Assembly (NCBI RefSeq): GCF_026659735.1
Contig: NZ_JANSKK010000007.1
Span: forward strand, 62,001 to 126,000
From: Staphylococcus pettenkoferi
GTDB lineage: Bacteria; Bacillota; Bacilli; Staphylococcales; Staphylococcaceae
Length of the DNA: 64,000 nucleotides
Direction: 5' to 3'
In this document: one piece after another, positions 21,056 through 31,136 of the stretch
Numbering within the stretch: the stretch's first letter is position 1
How the letters are laid out: each line of letters opens with the position of its first letter
The notes under the pieces: model-generated
Seen by the model: only the letters and a program-made list of their open reading frames with translations
The model's database searches: none
What the model was told of the DNA's origin: nothing
Position numbers and translations under genes: made by a program

Positions 21056-22354
21056 TTATTGAGGGATTACTAAACGTTGACCGTTATGAATGTTGTTACC
21101 TTGGATGTTGTTGGCTTTACGGATTTTTTCAACGTTTTCTGGTGAACCGTTACCGTAATATTGGATTGCGATACGGTATAAGTTTTGACCTTGTACTACG
21201 TGAGTATGTTGGCCGTTAGAATTTGTAGATTGGCTACCGTTTTGACCTTGACCATTTTGTTGGCCATTAGAGTTGCCATTTTGACCTTGGCCTTGACCTT
21301 GGTTTTGGCCGTTGTTAGTAGTAGCTTGACCATTTTGTTGACCATTGTTTTGTGATTGGTCATTACCTTGGTTGCCATTGTTGTTGTTAGCAGAAGCGTT
21401 GTTATCATTGTCATTGTCGCCTGCTGCTTTATCTTTATCAGACTTATCTTTATCTGCTTTATCCTTGTCAGATTTGTCTTTGTCTGACTTATCTTTGTCG
21501 CTGTCTTTATCAGATTTGCTGTCGTTAGATTTCTTATCTTTATCAGATTTATTTGTATCGTGGTTGGCTGTTTTATTATCGTTATGACTCTTATGGTCAT
21601 TATGATTTAAAGCCATGCCACCAAAGATAGCTAGTGCTGCTAAGATTAGAATCGCAGCGATGATTGGCAACAAGATACCAAGTAAGCCTTTTTTCTTTTT
21701 ACCATCACGATGATCGTCATGTTTATGGTTTTGGTTATGTTTGTGGTTAGATGCTGCTTTAGCAGTTCCAGCTGCACCTGCACCCGCAGCGCCAGCGCCT
21801 GCCGCTCCAGCAGCTTTCTTACCAGTGCTACCTTTATCATTAGGTGATTTGTTTGACGCTTTCGCATCATGTTTATCACCTTTATGGTTATCGTGAAGTT
21901 TCTTAGCACCTACTGCACTTGCACCTGCCGCAGCAGTACCACCAGCAACAGCAGCACCTTTCTTACCTTTATTGGATTTCTCTTCACGACGCGCTTTCTC
22001 TTCTTCAGTTAATCTGTTGTCATCAGTCATCTTACTTGCATCTTGACGTTCTGTAGAAGATTCAGTGCCTTGATGACGTGTCTGTTGAGCTGAACTTTCA
22101 TGATTGCGATCATGTTTGTCATCAGCTACAGCATGATCTTCATGTTGTGTGTGTTCATCATGGTCGTTCTGATTTGTCGCTTTATCTCTACGACGTTGGC
22201 GACGTTGTGCATTACGTGGCGGGAATTGTTCATCCGCGTGATCTTTAACATCGTCCTTGTGGTCTTCGGCAGTTTCTTTAACATCGTCTTGATGTTTGTC
22301 AGCGTCGATAGACTGACGATTCTTTTCAAATTCGTCTCTAAAGTTATTGGACAC
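21056..22354 (-). CDS. ebpS: Elastin-binding protein EbpS homologue with LysM domain
   Basis: A 432-residue membrane-anchored surface protein. The order is: a charged His/Asp-rich N-terminal half with EKNRQSI and [13 protein letters not shown], an Ala/Gly-rich stretch, one membrane segment ([20 protein letters not shown], about 228-247), an Asp/Lys repeat, an Asn/Gln/Gly stretch and a C-terminal LysM domain with [21 protein letters not shown]. aureus EbpS has the same plan and C terminus. I choose the GTG at 22354, with AAGGA 8 nt upstream, because the ATG at 22363 overlaps that ribosome site. Elastin binding in this species is unproven. Confidence 0.93.
   Translation of the reverse strand: MSNNFRDEFEKNRQSIDADKHQDDVKETAEDHKDDVKDHADEQFPPRNAQRRQRRRDKATNQNDHDEHTQHEDHAVADDKHDRNHESSAQQTRHQGTESSTERQDASKMTDDNRLTEEEKARREEKSNKGKKGAAVAGGTAAAGASAVGAKKLHDNHKGDKHDAKASNKSPNDKGSTGKKAAGAAGAGAAGAGAAGTAKAASNHKHNQNHKHDDHRDGKKKKGLLGILLPIIAAILILAALAIFGGMALNHNDHKSHNDNKTANHDTNKSDKDKKSNDSKSDKDSDKDKSDKDKSDKDKADKDKSDKDKAAGDNDNDNNASANNNNGNQGNDQSQNNGQQNGQATTNNGQNQGQGQGQNGNSNGQQNGQGQNGSQSTNSNGQHTHVVQGQNLYRIAIQYYGNGSPENVEKIRKANNIQGNNIHNGQRLVIPQ
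21424..21550 (-). repeat. Coding repeat of Asp-Lys-rich units in ebpS
   Basis: Consecutive [10 protein letters not shown] units of about 15 bp (plus-strand TTTATCAGACTTATC-like copies) encode a stretch of roughly 35 charged residues just outside the membrane segment. Copies differ at third codon positions. Such tracts often vary in copy number between strains. Confidence 0.7.
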
Positions 22355-22461
22355 AAGTCTCATCCTTTCTATGTAGTGTGTTATTATCTCTTGTTTATAC
22401 TGTATACCCTATGTGCACAGAGATATGTATAAAAAAGCACGAAATATGCTAACTAAATAGT

Positions 22462-22489
22462 ATTATAGCTCTAAACCCTGTCATATCAA
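22462..22489 (-). promoter_or_regulatory. Sigma-A promoter of ebpS
   Basis: Minus strand: TTGATA (22484-22489), a 16-nt spacer and TATAAT (22462-22467), in the gap between the recQ stop and the ebpS start. It implies a roughly 100-nt leader. Confidence 0.55.
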
Positions 22490-22501
22490 AGCGGAAACAT
22501 G

Positions 22502-23881
22502 TTATTCAAATAAATTATTTAGTTTTTCAACATATGTCATTTGTCTTTTTACCTTTTTACGATTAAGAATGGATAGAAATTCAAAGTTCGTGTCATTGTC
22601 ACAACAAATACTTGGACGTTGAGTAAGCGTTTCGGAAAAATAATTGAGTAAAAAGGCGCGTCGACACGACGTTAAATGCTTATACTGCATCATTTTTTGA
22701 TAACCGAATTGTTTACGCTTTGAAGCGGTATTAAACATCTCATTGATTTCATCATAGTGATAGCGCATTAATAAAGTCTTGATAATGTTACTTTTATAAT
22801 CATCGAGAAGTTGGCCTCGCTGATGAAGCTGAATATCTTCTTCTAGAATCGCGTCGCTAAATAGAATCGTCTCAAGAAGAAACGCATCATCAGGTTGAAA
22901 TAAACTGATCGCTTGGCTCGACTGACCATCACGTCCTGCCCGACCAATCTCTTGTAGATAACTGGATGGGCTCGGTGAGAGATGAAAATGGATAACTGTA
23001 CGGATATCTGGTTTATTGACGCCCATACCGAAAGCACTAGTTGCAACGATAATAGGAATATGATTTTGAATAAATTGATCTTGAACGGTTTGACGTTCTT
23101 GATAACTCAAATCGCCGTGATAGATGCCGGTCAAGTACCCTTCTTGATAAATCGCACGAGCGAGTTGCAAACACATCTTCTTGCTTGAGACATAAATGAT
23201 CGTCGGTCCTGAATGTTCGATAAACTCAAGTAGCCAATCAATCTTCTGTTGTTCATCTTGAAAGTTAAAATGCGTAAAACTAATGTTGTCACGGTTCATC
23301 GTTGTCTTGATGACTTTAAAACGCCGATTCAAAATGTGATTCAAATCTGTCTCCAAGCTTGGCGGTGCCGTTGCTGTTAAAGCGAGTATAGGCGTTTGAG
23401 GATAACGATCAGTAAGCTGACCTATCAAGGCATAATGCGGTCTGAAATCATAACCCCATTCTGATAAACAATGTGCCTCATCCAAAACAATTAAGCCGAA
23501 ATGAATATTTTTCAATAAGTTCTGGCGATGTGATTGTAGGATAAATTCCGGACTTAAAAAAATGAAACGACTATGCGGTAACATTTTCATATTTTGATAG
23601 CGCTCAGACTCGTTCATTCCAGAGTGAATATAGCATACACGCGATTCACCTTGCGCTTTGAGTTGCATCACTTGATCATCCATGAGTGAAATTAAGGGCG
23701 AAATAATTAAAGTCGGCTGTTTCTTAATATAGGTCGGCAGCTGATAACACAGACTTTTACCACTACCTGTAGGCAAGATGCCTAACGTGTGTTGACCGTT
23801 CAGAATAGACTGGATCACCTCGGCTTGCCCAGGCTTAAATTGTTCGAAACCGAAATAAGCTTTAAGTGCTTGCTTTAACAC
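22502..23881 (-). CDS. recQ: Short RecQ-family ATP-dependent DNA helicase
   Basis: A 459-residue 3'-5' helicase. Walker A PTGSGKSLCYQLP (near 36-48), DEAH box VLDEAHCLSEWGYDF, motif III LALTATAPP and motif VI QEIGRAGRDGQS are intact. A Cys-containing C-terminal region (CRRAFLLNYF..CC) may bind zinc, but the winged-helix and HRDC domains of long RecQ are absent, as in B. subtilis RecS. The GTG start at 23881 has AGAGGGGAC upstream and overlaps the end of the ypbB-like gene by 20 bp. Confidence 0.93.
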   Translation of the reverse strand: MLKQALKAYFGFEQFKPGQAEVIQSILNGQHTLGILPTGSGKSLCYQLPTYIKKQPTLIISPLISLMDDQVMQLKAQGESRVCYIHSGMNESERYQNMKMLPHSRFIFLSPEFILQSHRQNLLKNIHFGLIVLDEAHCLSEWGYDFRPHYALIGQLTDRYPQTPILALTATAPPSLETDLNHILNRRFKVIKTTMNRDNISFTHFNFQDEQQKIDWLLEFIEHSGPTIIYVSSKKMCLQLARAIYQEGYLTGIYHGDLSYQERQTVQDQFIQNHIPIIVATSAFGMGVNKPDIRTVIHFHLSPSPSSYLQEIGRAGRDGQSSQAISLFQPDDAFLLETILFSDAILEEDIQLHQRGQLLDDYKSNIIKTLLMRYHYDEINEMFNTASKRKQFGYQKMMQYKHLTSCRRAFLLNYFSETLTQRPSICCDNDTNFEFLSILNRKKVKRQMTYVEKLNNLFE

Positions 23882-24836
23882 TGACGTCCCCTCTTTCTAT
23901 ACCTACAATCATGAGCTTAATAGCGAAATAAGTAAGATTTGGAAATGCTTCTTTGTAAACTTTGAGTCGTCTTTCTGGATCTTGTTGATAATATGCATGA
24001 AAGGATGCGATTTCTTCGTCAGAAACAAAGGCCGAATAGTTGTTTAAATAACCTTTAATAAACATTTCCAGTAGATGATCTTCAATGGTACTGAGTTTGA
24101 TATTCTGAATATGCGCAATTTGTTCTGGTGACCGTCCTTTACGTAAAAGTTGTAAGGATTTAAAGGTCTTATGTGAGAGTGAAGGACGCATGATACATTG
24201 CGATAATATTGGACATAATGTTTTATCTTCTAGCGCCTTAACACACTGCACTAACTCATTGTATTCTTGGAGCTTGATGTCTGAGAGAGGCTTACCTTCA
24301 ATGAGACTCACCTGATGACTTGTATACATACTATCTTCATACCCTGTTAAGTAATAGTGCAGTACAGAGTGCGTCATTTCTGAGTTTAACTGTTGAAAAA
24401 GTTTATAAATTTCTGTTTGAACGTCTGTTTCGAGATGTTGAGCGCGCACTTCTTGAAAGACGTGTTTCACGCGTTGTTGGATATGGCGTTGCTCTGTGAT
24501 TGGCGTAAATTGATATGTATCGTGCACATGATGTGAGAGTGTTTGCACAAAAAGTTGCAGCGCTTTGAAAGTCAGCACTAAACTTTCGAAAGTATGTCTA
24601 GGATGAATGTAGATTGTCGGGTTGTTGTCCTCGTAATTGTTCTGAAATTCCTCAAAAAATCGCTCAAACGACGGATATTTTAAATGAGGTAAATTATGAT
24701 ATAATGACAATAATTGTTGACTAGAGGCATCAAAAAAGGTTTGATGAGATTTTTTACCTGTGATAATATTGTATATGCTTTTTGCAGTCTTATGATGATG
24801 GGCATGTGATAATGCGTAATAAATTAGTGCTTTCAT
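23862..24836 (-). CDS. YpbB-like helix-turn-helix protein
   Basis: A 324-residue, mostly helical protein. The C-terminal third has a helix-turn-helix resembling the domain of YpbB and of RecQ C-termini (GRSPEQIAHIQNIKLSTIED). The function is unestablished. Its 20-bp overlap with recQ, conserved as ypbB-recS in B. subtilis, suggests that the two proteins work together, perhaps with this one supplying the DNA-binding part that the short helicase lacks; that is inference. Confidence 0.82.
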   Translation of the reverse strand: MKALIYYALSHAHHHKTAKSIYNIITGKKSHQTFFDASSQQLLSLYHNLPHLKYPSFERFFEEFQNNYEDNNPTIYIHPRHTFESLVLTFKALQLFVQTLSHHVHDTYQFTPITEQRHIQQRVKHVFQEVRAQHLETDVQTEIYKLFQQLNSEMTHSVLHYYLTGYEDSMYTSHQVSLIEGKPLSDIKLQEYNELVQCVKALEDKTLCPILSQCIMRPSLSHKTFKSLQLLRKGRSPEQIAHIQNIKLSTIEDHLLEMFIKGYLNNYSAFVSDEEIASFHAYYQQDPERRLKVYKEAFPNLTYFAIKLMIVGIERGDVSVKAST

Positions 24837-24981
24837 ATGTCTCCCTCATTGAATTTGTACAGATACGTTGAAAATTAAGTATGCTGTACTTAAAATATTA
24901 GATAGCAACGTATTATGCAACATCAAACGAAATCCTAGCAGTGACATGGCTGATATGAACGATAATGTTCAAAAGCCATGA

Positions 24982-25284
<303 letters not shown>

Positions 25285-25323
25285 AGTGTAACAACAGTGT
25301 TGAGACTGTTAAACATAGATGAT

Positions 25324-25353
25324 GCCTGGGCATAGATGTGCTCAGGTTTTTTT
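25324..25353 (+). terminator. Rho-independent terminator after fer
   Basis: CCTGGGCA (25325-25332) pairs with TGCTCAGG (25339-25346, one G-T pair), followed by a run of seven T. Confidence 0.85.
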
Positions 25354-25444
25354 CATGTTTGAAGCGCTTTTTTTAGTTAAAACAAGCTACGTCATCGAAG
25401 TGATCACGTAGCTCATCAGTTACTGTGTAATGAATTTATAGCGT

Positions 25445-25990
25445 TTACGGTTTCAGTACATTTTTTAAACGTTTGTATAATAATAAGAAGATAATCGAAA
25501 TGACAATCCCTTTGATGATGTTAAATGGTATCACACCAGATAACACGATGATTTTTACATTTTTAACAATATCGTCTAAGTTAACAATCATGCCGTAAAG
25601 CGGTAATAGCACAAAGTAGTTGAGAATACTAAGCACGATGGTCATCACAATAGTAGCGCTAATTAGACCTATAATCATTGACTTCCAAGTGTTATGACGG
25701 CGTGCAACAAAGTATGCGGTGAGAATGAAACTTGCTGCAGCGAGGAAGTTTGCCAGTGGTCCAACAGGCTCACTAATGTTGACGATTAAATGTAAGATGT
25801 TCTTAATCGCTTCAACAACAACACCGGCTACAGGGCCTAGTGTAAATGTAGCGAGTAAAGCGGGTACATCGCTGATATCTAGCGTTAAATAAGGTGGTAG
25901 AAACGGTAATGGAACGCGAATCCACATGAGGATAAAGCCGATTGCACTAAGCATGCTAATCGTTATGAGCCGTTTCGTTTGTTTCTGCAT
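25445..25990 (-). CDS. ribU: Riboflavin ECF transporter substrate-binding subunit RibU
   Basis: A 181-residue integral membrane S-component with about six hydrophobic segments and the family-like segment PFLPPYLTLDISDVPALLAT (near 29-48). It binds riboflavin and works with the shared EcfAAT module, which is not in this window. The FMN riboswitch directly upstream strongly supports the substrate. The ATG at 25990 has AAAGGAGT about 10 nt upstream; the in-frame ATG at 26011 overlaps that site. Confidence 0.94.
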   Translation of the reverse strand: MQKQTKRLITISMLSAIGFILMWIRVPLPFLPPYLTLDISDVPALLATFTLGPVAGVVVEAIKNILHLIVNISEPVGPLANFLAAASFILTAYFVARRHNTWKSMIIGLISATIVMTIVLSILNYFVLLPLYGMIVNLDDIVKNVKIIVLSGVIPFNIIKGIVISIIFLLLYKRLKNVLKP

Positions 25991-26057
25991 TGAATATTCT
26001 ACTCCTTTCATTCATCTTACAAAGAATAGGAGGAATGATTGCAACACAAAGAAACCT

Positions 26058-26191
26058 CCATCTTCTACCATCCAGACTATACTGTCGGCTCTAGATTCTC
26101 ACTAGATCAGCCATAGCAAAAGTGTATTTCGCTATGGGTTGCAGGCTTATATTTACTGCCGGTTGGGACTTGCACCCTACCCCGAAGATGA
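26058..26191 (-). promoter_or_regulatory. FMN riboswitch (RFN element)
   Basis: The minus strand carries the conserved RFN blocks in order: TCTTCGGGGTAGGGTG, CAAGTCCCAACCGGCAGTAA, AGCCTGCAACCC, GCTGATCTAGTGAGAATC and GCCGACAGTATAGTCTGGAT, closing with GTAGAAGAT, which pairs with ATCTTC to form P1. It controls ribU by sensing FMN. Confidence 0.96.
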
Positions 26192-26213
26192 ATTACGTAA
26201 TATTTTCACTTAT

Positions 26214-26242
26214 ATCATAGCTCAATACTCTGTTAAAAACAA
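26214..26242 (-). promoter_or_regulatory. Sigma-A promoter of the ribU riboswitch transcript
   Basis: Minus strand: TTGTTT (26237-26242), a 17-nt spacer and TATGAT (26214-26219), ending about 23 bp before the aptamer, the expected position. Between ribU and srrB (25991-26410) this promoter, the riboswitch and the srrB terminator are the only elements seen. Confidence 0.55.
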
Positions 26243-26333
26243 TGACAAAGTATTAGCGATGAGATTGAATACTAAAATAGCCGTTTCGACCTAAAAGATA
26301 TGGCGGTTCAGGACGTCGCTAATGTCGTTATAT

Positions 26334-26383
26334 TAGAAAAGCCATTCTATCTATGTCGTTCACTGACACTGATAGAATGGCTT
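26334..26383 (-). terminator. Rho-independent terminator after srrB
   Basis: AAGCCATTCTATC (26339-26351) pairs perfectly with GATAGAATGGCTT (26371-26383); the minus strand continues with TTTTCTAAT. Confidence 0.8.
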
Positions 26384-26410
26384 ATTTCATATAAACGTTA
26401 TTAAAGCAAC

Positions 26411-28186
26411 TTAGGCATCGCTTTGTTTTGGTTTAGGTAATTTAATGATAAATGTTGTACCTTCGCCTAATTCACTTTCAACATCGATTTGACCACCATG
26501 TTCTTCAATAATCATTCGACAGATAAAGAGACCGAGCCCTGTTCCTTGCTTTCCTCTCTTGCGCGCTGCGTCCACTTTATAGAATCGTTCAAATACTTGT
26601 TCTAAATGTTCTGGCGCAATACCTGATCCTGTATCCGTGATGTACAAGATATCTTCGGTTTCATTCTCATCCACTTGAATGGTAATTGAATCATGAGGCT
26701 CTGTATAACGTGCTGCATTATCAATGAGATTAGTTAATACTTGCTCGATGCGATCAGAATCATAACTCCATAGACGTCCGTCCGTATCTGGATTGAGATT
26801 CAAGTTCAATTGTAAGTCTGTTGCTTGTTGCTTGTATTTCTGCTGAATCTTACTTAACAGATTATCAATGGGTTGTAATTCTTTCTCAACTGACAAGCCC
26901 TCCGCATCCATACGTGCGACGTTAAGTAATTCGTTGACGAGTCGATTTAACCGTTTTGTCTCATCAAGCACGATAGACAGGGAGTCTTTAATTTCATCAG
27001 GCTCTGTCACGATACCATCTACAATCGATTCTGTATAACCTTGTAGTAAAGAAATCGGTGTACGCAGTTCGTGAGACACATTAGCTATGAAATCTTTCTT
27101 CATCTGATCAACATTATGCTCATTGGTCATGTCTCGAATAATAGCAACCGCTCCACTACGACCATCAGGTTGAATTTGATCAATATAACTCATTATGATG
27201 ACATAATAACGCGTGTTGATTTCGTACTCTTCGAATTGAGTTTGTTGTTCTTCTAAAGTCCGTTGATACTGGTCGACAAGTTGACTGATCGTCACATCAT
27301 CTAACGTTTTAAGAATGTGTTCTGCCATTGAGTTAGAGATAATGATTTCTTTGTTATCGTTGAAACCAAGCACACCCTCAACCATCGAGTTAAGTAAACT
27401 ATCTCGAATGTTCTTAGATGATGAAATAGCTTCAATATGTTGTTGAATCTCTGAACTCATTGTATTGAAGGCACGTGAGAGTTCGCCAATCTCATCTTTC
27501 GTATGAATCGGTAAGGTTTGCGTATATTCACCTCGAGAAACTTTCAGAGCTTGTGTTTTAAGTTGGCGTAAAGGTTTCGTAATTCGAGATGATAAGAAGA
27601 ATGCAAAGACGGTTGTTATAGCTAGGAAGATGACTGCGATGGCTAAGATAATCACAGCAATAACATTTGTCGTTTGTTCAATGCTCTTCAGATCTTGATA
27701 GATAAACACACCGCTATATTGTCCTTGATTGTCTTGTTTAGACGAGAGATGTTTCGTCGGATAACCGATGAGCACATAAGTACGCGGCTTACCATCAACT
27801 TTAATCGTGACATGTTCTGAAATATGCTTACCTTGGCTAAAGACTTTCTTATAATCTTTATTCCGTTTGATCGCGTTGAGCATCTTCACTTTCGATTGAT
27901 CTTCACGTTCACGCGCTACAGCTTGCTCATCTTTCATGATGATGAGCCCTACTGGTCCTTCAATAAGAGAACGACTGTGTTCAATCGCTGTCTTCTTATC
28001 ATCGGTATGTTCTACGAGATGACTAATGCGTTCAGCATTATCTTTCAAGTGTTCTTCCGTCTCTTGGGTAAAATACGATTGGATAAACGTAATTAATGCG
28101 ACACTGAGTAAAATTAAAACTGTCGTTACTATAAGAATTATAGTTAACCACAGTTTTATGACAACATTATTGAGTCGGTTCATCAT
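26411..28186 (-). CDS. srrB: Respiratory-response sensor histidine kinase SrrB
   Basis: A 591-residue membrane kinase. The order is: membrane segment near 8-32, an extracytoplasmic domain of about 130 residues, a second segment near 175-200 (ending FAFFLSSRITKPLR), HAMP, PAS-like region, HisKA with the phospho-acceptor H372 (VSHELRTPISLLQGY), and ATPase motifs NLIDNAARYT, DTGSGIAPEHL and GTGLGLFICRMI. It resembles S. aureus SrrB and Bacillus ResE, which respond to low oxygen and respiratory state. The start at 28186 has GAGGT upstream and overlaps srrA by 20 bp; the extracytoplasmic domain is the most divergent part. Confidence 0.95.
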   Translation of the reverse strand: MMNRLNNVVIKLWLTIILIVTTVLILLSVALITFIQSYFTQETEEHLKDNAERISHLVEHTDDKKTAIEHSRSLIEGPVGLIIMKDEQAVAREREDQSKVKMLNAIKRNKDYKKVFSQGKHISEHVTIKVDGKPRTYVLIGYPTKHLSSKQDNQGQYSGVFIYQDLKSIEQTTNVIAVIILAIAVIFLAITTVFAFFLSSRITKPLRQLKTQALKVSRGEYTQTLPIHTKDEIGELSRAFNTMSSEIQQHIEAISSSKNIRDSLLNSMVEGVLGFNDNKEIIISNSMAEHILKTLDDVTISQLVDQYQRTLEEQQTQFEEYEINTRYYVIIMSYIDQIQPDGRSGAVAIIRDMTNEHNVDQMKKDFIANVSHELRTPISLLQGYTESIVDGIVTEPDEIKDSLSIVLDETKRLNRLVNELLNVARMDAEGLSVEKELQPIDNLLSKIQQKYKQQATDLQLNLNLNPDTDGRLWSYDSDRIEQVLTNLIDNAARYTEPHDSITIQVDENETEDILYITDTGSGIAPEHLEQVFERFYKVDAARKRGKQGTGLGLFICRMIIEEHGGQIDVESELGEGTTFIIKLPKPKQSDA

Positions 28187-28892
28187 GTTCTGATACCTCA
28201 AACTTGTAACCGACACCCCATACCGTTTGAATCATACTTGCTGCATCTTCTGAGACGCGATTTAATTTCTCACGCAAACGTTTCACATGCGTATCTACTG
28301 TGCGTAAGTCGCCGTAGAATTCATAGTGCCATACTTCTTTCAATAACTGTTCGCGATCGAACACTTTGTTAGGCGTCTTCGCTAAGAAGATGAGTAGTTC
28401 ATATTCTTTCGGAGTCAAGTTGACTTCTTTGTCATCGGCTAAGACACGATGTGCATCATTGTCGACGGTTAAATGAGTGAATTCTATTATATCACGGGCA
28501 TGCGGTTCGCTTTGCTCCGTGTGATTGACTTGTGTACGACGCAAGAGTGCTTTGACACGTAACACAACTTCTCGTGGGGAGAATGGTTTCACAATATAAT
28601 CATCAGCACCTGACTCAAAGCCTTCAACACGATTTGTTTCTTCGCCTTTAGCTGTGAGCATGATGATTGGTGTATCTTTGTGTTCACGTAATTTGGAAGC
28701 TACAGTAATACCATCCATTTCTGGCAACATGAGATCTAATAAGATGCAATCGTAATCGTGTTCCATGGCCATTTGGTATGCTTCATTACCATCTTTAGCT
28801 TCTTGTATTTCAAAAGATTCTCTTTCTAAGTACAATCTAAGTAGTCGTCTAATTCTATCTTCATCGTCAACTACAAGAATTTCGTTTGGCAT
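28167..28892 (-). CDS. srrA: Respiratory-response regulator SrrA
   Basis: A 241-residue OmpR-type regulator. The receiver domain has D9/D10, the phospho-acceptor D53 (CILLDLMLPEMDG) and K in VKPFSPREV; the C-terminal winged helix has LTPKEYELL and DTHVKRLREKLNR. With SrrB it controls genes for anaerobic and respiratory metabolism. The ATG at 28892 is preceded by GGGAGGTAGACAA. It overlaps srrB and probably also receives transcription from scpA-scpB-rluB. Confidence 0.96.
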   Translation of the reverse strand: MPNEILVVDDEDRIRRLLRLYLERESFEIQEAKDGNEAYQMAMEHDYDCILLDLMLPEMDGITVASKLREHKDTPIIMLTAKGEETNRVEGFESGADDYIVKPFSPREVVLRVKALLRRTQVNHTEQSEPHARDIIEFTHLTVDNDAHRVLADDKEVNLTPKEYELLIFLAKTPNKVFDREQLLKEVWHYEFYGDLRTVDTHVKRLREKLNRVSEDAASMIQTVWGVGYKFEVSEHDEPTQ

Positions 28893-28931
28893 TTGTCTAC
28901 CTCCCACACTTCTGCATTTCTCTACACTTCT

Positions 28932-28940
28932 ATTATAGCA
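28932..28940 (-). promoter_or_regulatory. Extended -10 promoter of srrA
   Basis: Minus strand TGCTATAAT about 40 bp before the srrA ATG, an extended -10 box. No strong -35 is visible at 16-18 bp, which is usual for such promoters. Confidence 0.45.
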
Positions 28941-29052
28941 TAGGATTTGAGTTAAAAGTATTCAATAACTATTTCATTTCAATTCACAAATGAATTATAT
29001 ATTAAGAGTATATAAGTAGAGCTGATATTCATCCTCTCTGACTTAACCCCTT

Positions 29053-29793
29053 TTAATATTTACCATGTTCAGCAAGATGGCGTAACGTCTTCACTTCATG
29101 TGGTGTCATCACGCGTCCTTCACCAGCATTGAGCCCTTTAAGCGTTAATGGACCTACTTGAATGCGTTGCAATTTATTTACCTTATAGCCTAAATGTTCA
29201 AACATGCGACGTACTTGACGATTACGCCCTTCATGTATCGTGATTTCTACTAATGTCGTTTCTTTCTGTTTATCTTGTCGCTTAATCTTCACTTGTGCAG
29301 GTTGGGTCCAACCATCATCCAGTTGAATTCCTTTTTCAAGTGCTTTAACCTCTTCACGCATGAGATAGCCATTGAGTTTTGCTACATATTTTTTTGGAAT
29401 CTTGTAGCTTGGATGTGTAATTAAATTAGTAAAATCACCATCATTCGTGAGAATAAGTAATCCAGACGTATCATAGTCTAAACGACCTACAGGATAAATA
29501 CGTGTTTCAATATCTTTGAAATAATCTGTTACAACAGTGCGGCCACGGTCATCAGAGACGCTCGTAATGACTTGCGTAGGTTTATAGAATAGAATGTAGA
29601 GTTTATCTTCTTGTTCGATCTTTACTCCCTCTACTTCGACCATATCAGAGGCTTTCACTTTCGTACCTAGTTCTGTGACAGTTTCACCATTCACTTTAAC
29701 TTTACCATCTGCGATAAGTGTTTCTGCTTTACGACGTGAAGTATAACCACTATTAGCAATGCGTTTTTGTAAACGTTCTGTAGCTTTATTCAT
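29053..29793 (-). CDS. rluB: 23S rRNA pseudouridine synthase RluB
   Basis: A 246-residue enzyme with an N-terminal S4 RNA-binding domain ([21 protein letters not shown]) and a RsuA/RluB-type catalytic domain; the catalytic Asp is in [18 protein letters not shown]. RluB family members modify U2605 (E. coli numbering) of 23S rRNA. It overlaps scpB by 8 bp, and no terminator separates it from srrA, so scpA-scpB-rluB-srrAB is probably one transcription unit. Confidence 0.93.
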   Translation of the reverse strand: MNKATERLQKRIANSGYTSRRKAETLIADGKVKVNGETVTELGTKVKASDMVEVEGVKIEQEDKLYILFYKPTQVITSVSDDRGRTVVTDYFKDIETRIYPVGRLDYDTSGLLILTNDGDFTNLITHPSYKIPKKYVAKLNGYLMREEVKALEKGIQLDDGWTQPAQVKIKRQDKQKETTLVEITIHEGRNRQVRRMFEHLGYKVNKLQRIQVGPLTLKGLNAGEGRVMTPHEVKTLRHLAEHGKY

Positions 29794-30328
29794 CTTTATC
29801 TCCTTTTTGGTTTACAAGATTACTGAAGAAGGCTTCAATTTCTTCGTCTTCCTCTTCAGTTGTAGGTAATTCATCTAAATGCTTAATTCCGAAAACATTT
29901 AAGAATAGATCTGTTGTATAAAGTTGCTGACTACGAGAGTTGGGTTCGGATTTTGCTTCGACGAGTCCACGTGCAATCAATGTCTTTACTGCTCCATCAC
30001 TATTGATACCACGAATCATTTCGATATCGCTGCGTGTCAAAGGTTGGTTGTAAGCGATGATGGAGAGTGCTTCCATAGCTGCCTGTGAAAGCTTCATTTG
30101 TGATTCTTGCTCAACTAATTGTTCAATATATTGCGCAGCCTCTTTCGGTGTCGTTAAGACATAGGTATCCCCGTATTGTTGTATCGTCAATCCACGTGCT
30201 TCATAGCTATCGACGAGTTGCGATAACGACTCAGGAGTGAGCTCCAAGATTTGCGTCAACTGTTTTTGACTTAATCCCTCATCTCCAGCTGCGTAGAGTA
30301 ATGCTTCGAGTATGTTAATTGGCTTCAA
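29786..30328 (-). CDS. scpB: Chromosome segregation and condensation protein ScpB
   Basis: A 180-residue protein with two winged helices that bridges ScpA and SMC in the bacterial condensin. It has [19 protein letters not shown] at the N terminus, [20 protein letters not shown] (near 89-108) and [19 protein letters not shown]. The acidic C-terminal tail is typical. It overlaps scpA by 14 bp and rluB by 8 bp. Confidence 0.96.
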   Translation of the reverse strand: MKPINILEALLYAAGDEGLSQKQLTQILELTPESLSQLVDSYEARGLTIQQYGDTYVLTTPKEAAQYIEQLVEQESQMKLSQAAMEALSIIAYNQPLTRSDIEMIRGINSDGAVKTLIARGLVEAKSEPNSRSQQLYTTDLFLNVFGIKHLDELPTTEEEDEEIEAFFSNLVNQKGDKDE

Positions 30329-31052
30329 GACGATAGTTCACTCCTCTACAAATATTGATATCTTCAAAGCTGCGAATTTGTTCGATATTCACCCATCCCG
30401 TCTTAGACATTTCCAGTATTGCTAAGAAATGCGTAACCACCATTTCTATAGGTTCATTAAAGGTAAAAAGACTAAAGAAATTAAATGAGTCTTCTTTGAT
30501 GAGACGTTCATTCACCTTTGCTGTTGCTTGTTGAATCGTAAAGGTTTCTTTATGTATATTAACGGACTTTGGTTTTTGATAATCGACACGGTTTTTAACC
30601 TTCTGATAAGCCATAATCAATTCAGTTAAATCGATGGTTTGGCTCTCATCCCATTGTTCATTCGATTCTAAGTGACTAAGGTCAGTGGGATGTTTAGAAT
30701 ATAGTAACGCGCGTTCTGCCTTTTTATCATTTAAAATTTCAGTATACTCTTTATAATTCTGATATTCGATTAAGCGACCGACGAGTTCTTCACGAGGGTC
30801 GTCTTCCATATCGTCTTCCTCATCATGTTGAGGCAATAATAATTTACTCTTAATCATCAACAGTTCCGAAGCCATCACTAAATACTCACTGGCAACGTTG
30901 ATTTCAAGCTGATTCATCGCATGTATATATTGCATATACTGTTCCGTTAAAGACTTCATAGGAATATCGTATATATCGATTTCAAATTTTTGGATGAGAT
31001 GCAGCAATAAATCAAGGGGTCCGTTGAATGCATCTAACTTTACCTCATACAT
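30315..31052 (-). CDS. scpA: Chromosome segregation and condensation protein ScpA (kleisin)
   Basis: A 245-residue kleisin subunit of the SMC-ScpAB complex. The N-terminal signature [20 protein letters not shown] (residues 9-28) and the SMC-binding [19 protein letters not shown] (near 62) are present; the acidic linker (DEEDDMEDD) separates them from the C-terminal winged helix. It is the first gene of scpA-scpB-rluB-srrA-srrB. Confidence 0.96.
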   Translation of the reverse strand: MYEVKLDAFNGPLDLLLHLIQKFEIDIYDIPMKSLTEQYMQYIHAMNQLEINVASEYLVMASELLMIKSKLLLPQHDEEDDMEDDPREELVGRLIEYQNYKEYTEILNDKKAERALLYSKHPTDLSHLESNEQWDESQTIDLTELIMAYQKVKNRVDYQKPKSVNIHKETFTIQQATAKVNERLIKEDSFNFFSLFTFNEPIEMVVTHFLAILEMSKTGWVNIEQIRSFEDINICRGVNYRLEAN

Positions 31053-31136
31053 AGTATTCTCCTCATCGCTTGCAACTTATGTGCGTATTTCACTCAAATA
31101 TTATAGCATGATATCAAAGACATTTAAATTTGGAGC

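Noticed and set aside
21196-21600. Frames of 80-134 codons on both strands inside ebpS
   Set aside because: They arise from the repetitive Asp/Lys and Asn/Gln codons of ebpS and have low-complexity products.
22398-22412. GGGTAT box (minus strand) upstream of ebpS as a sigma-B promoter
   Set aside because: No GTTT-type -35 lies 12-15 nt upstream; the sigma-A promoter at 22462-22489 is better.
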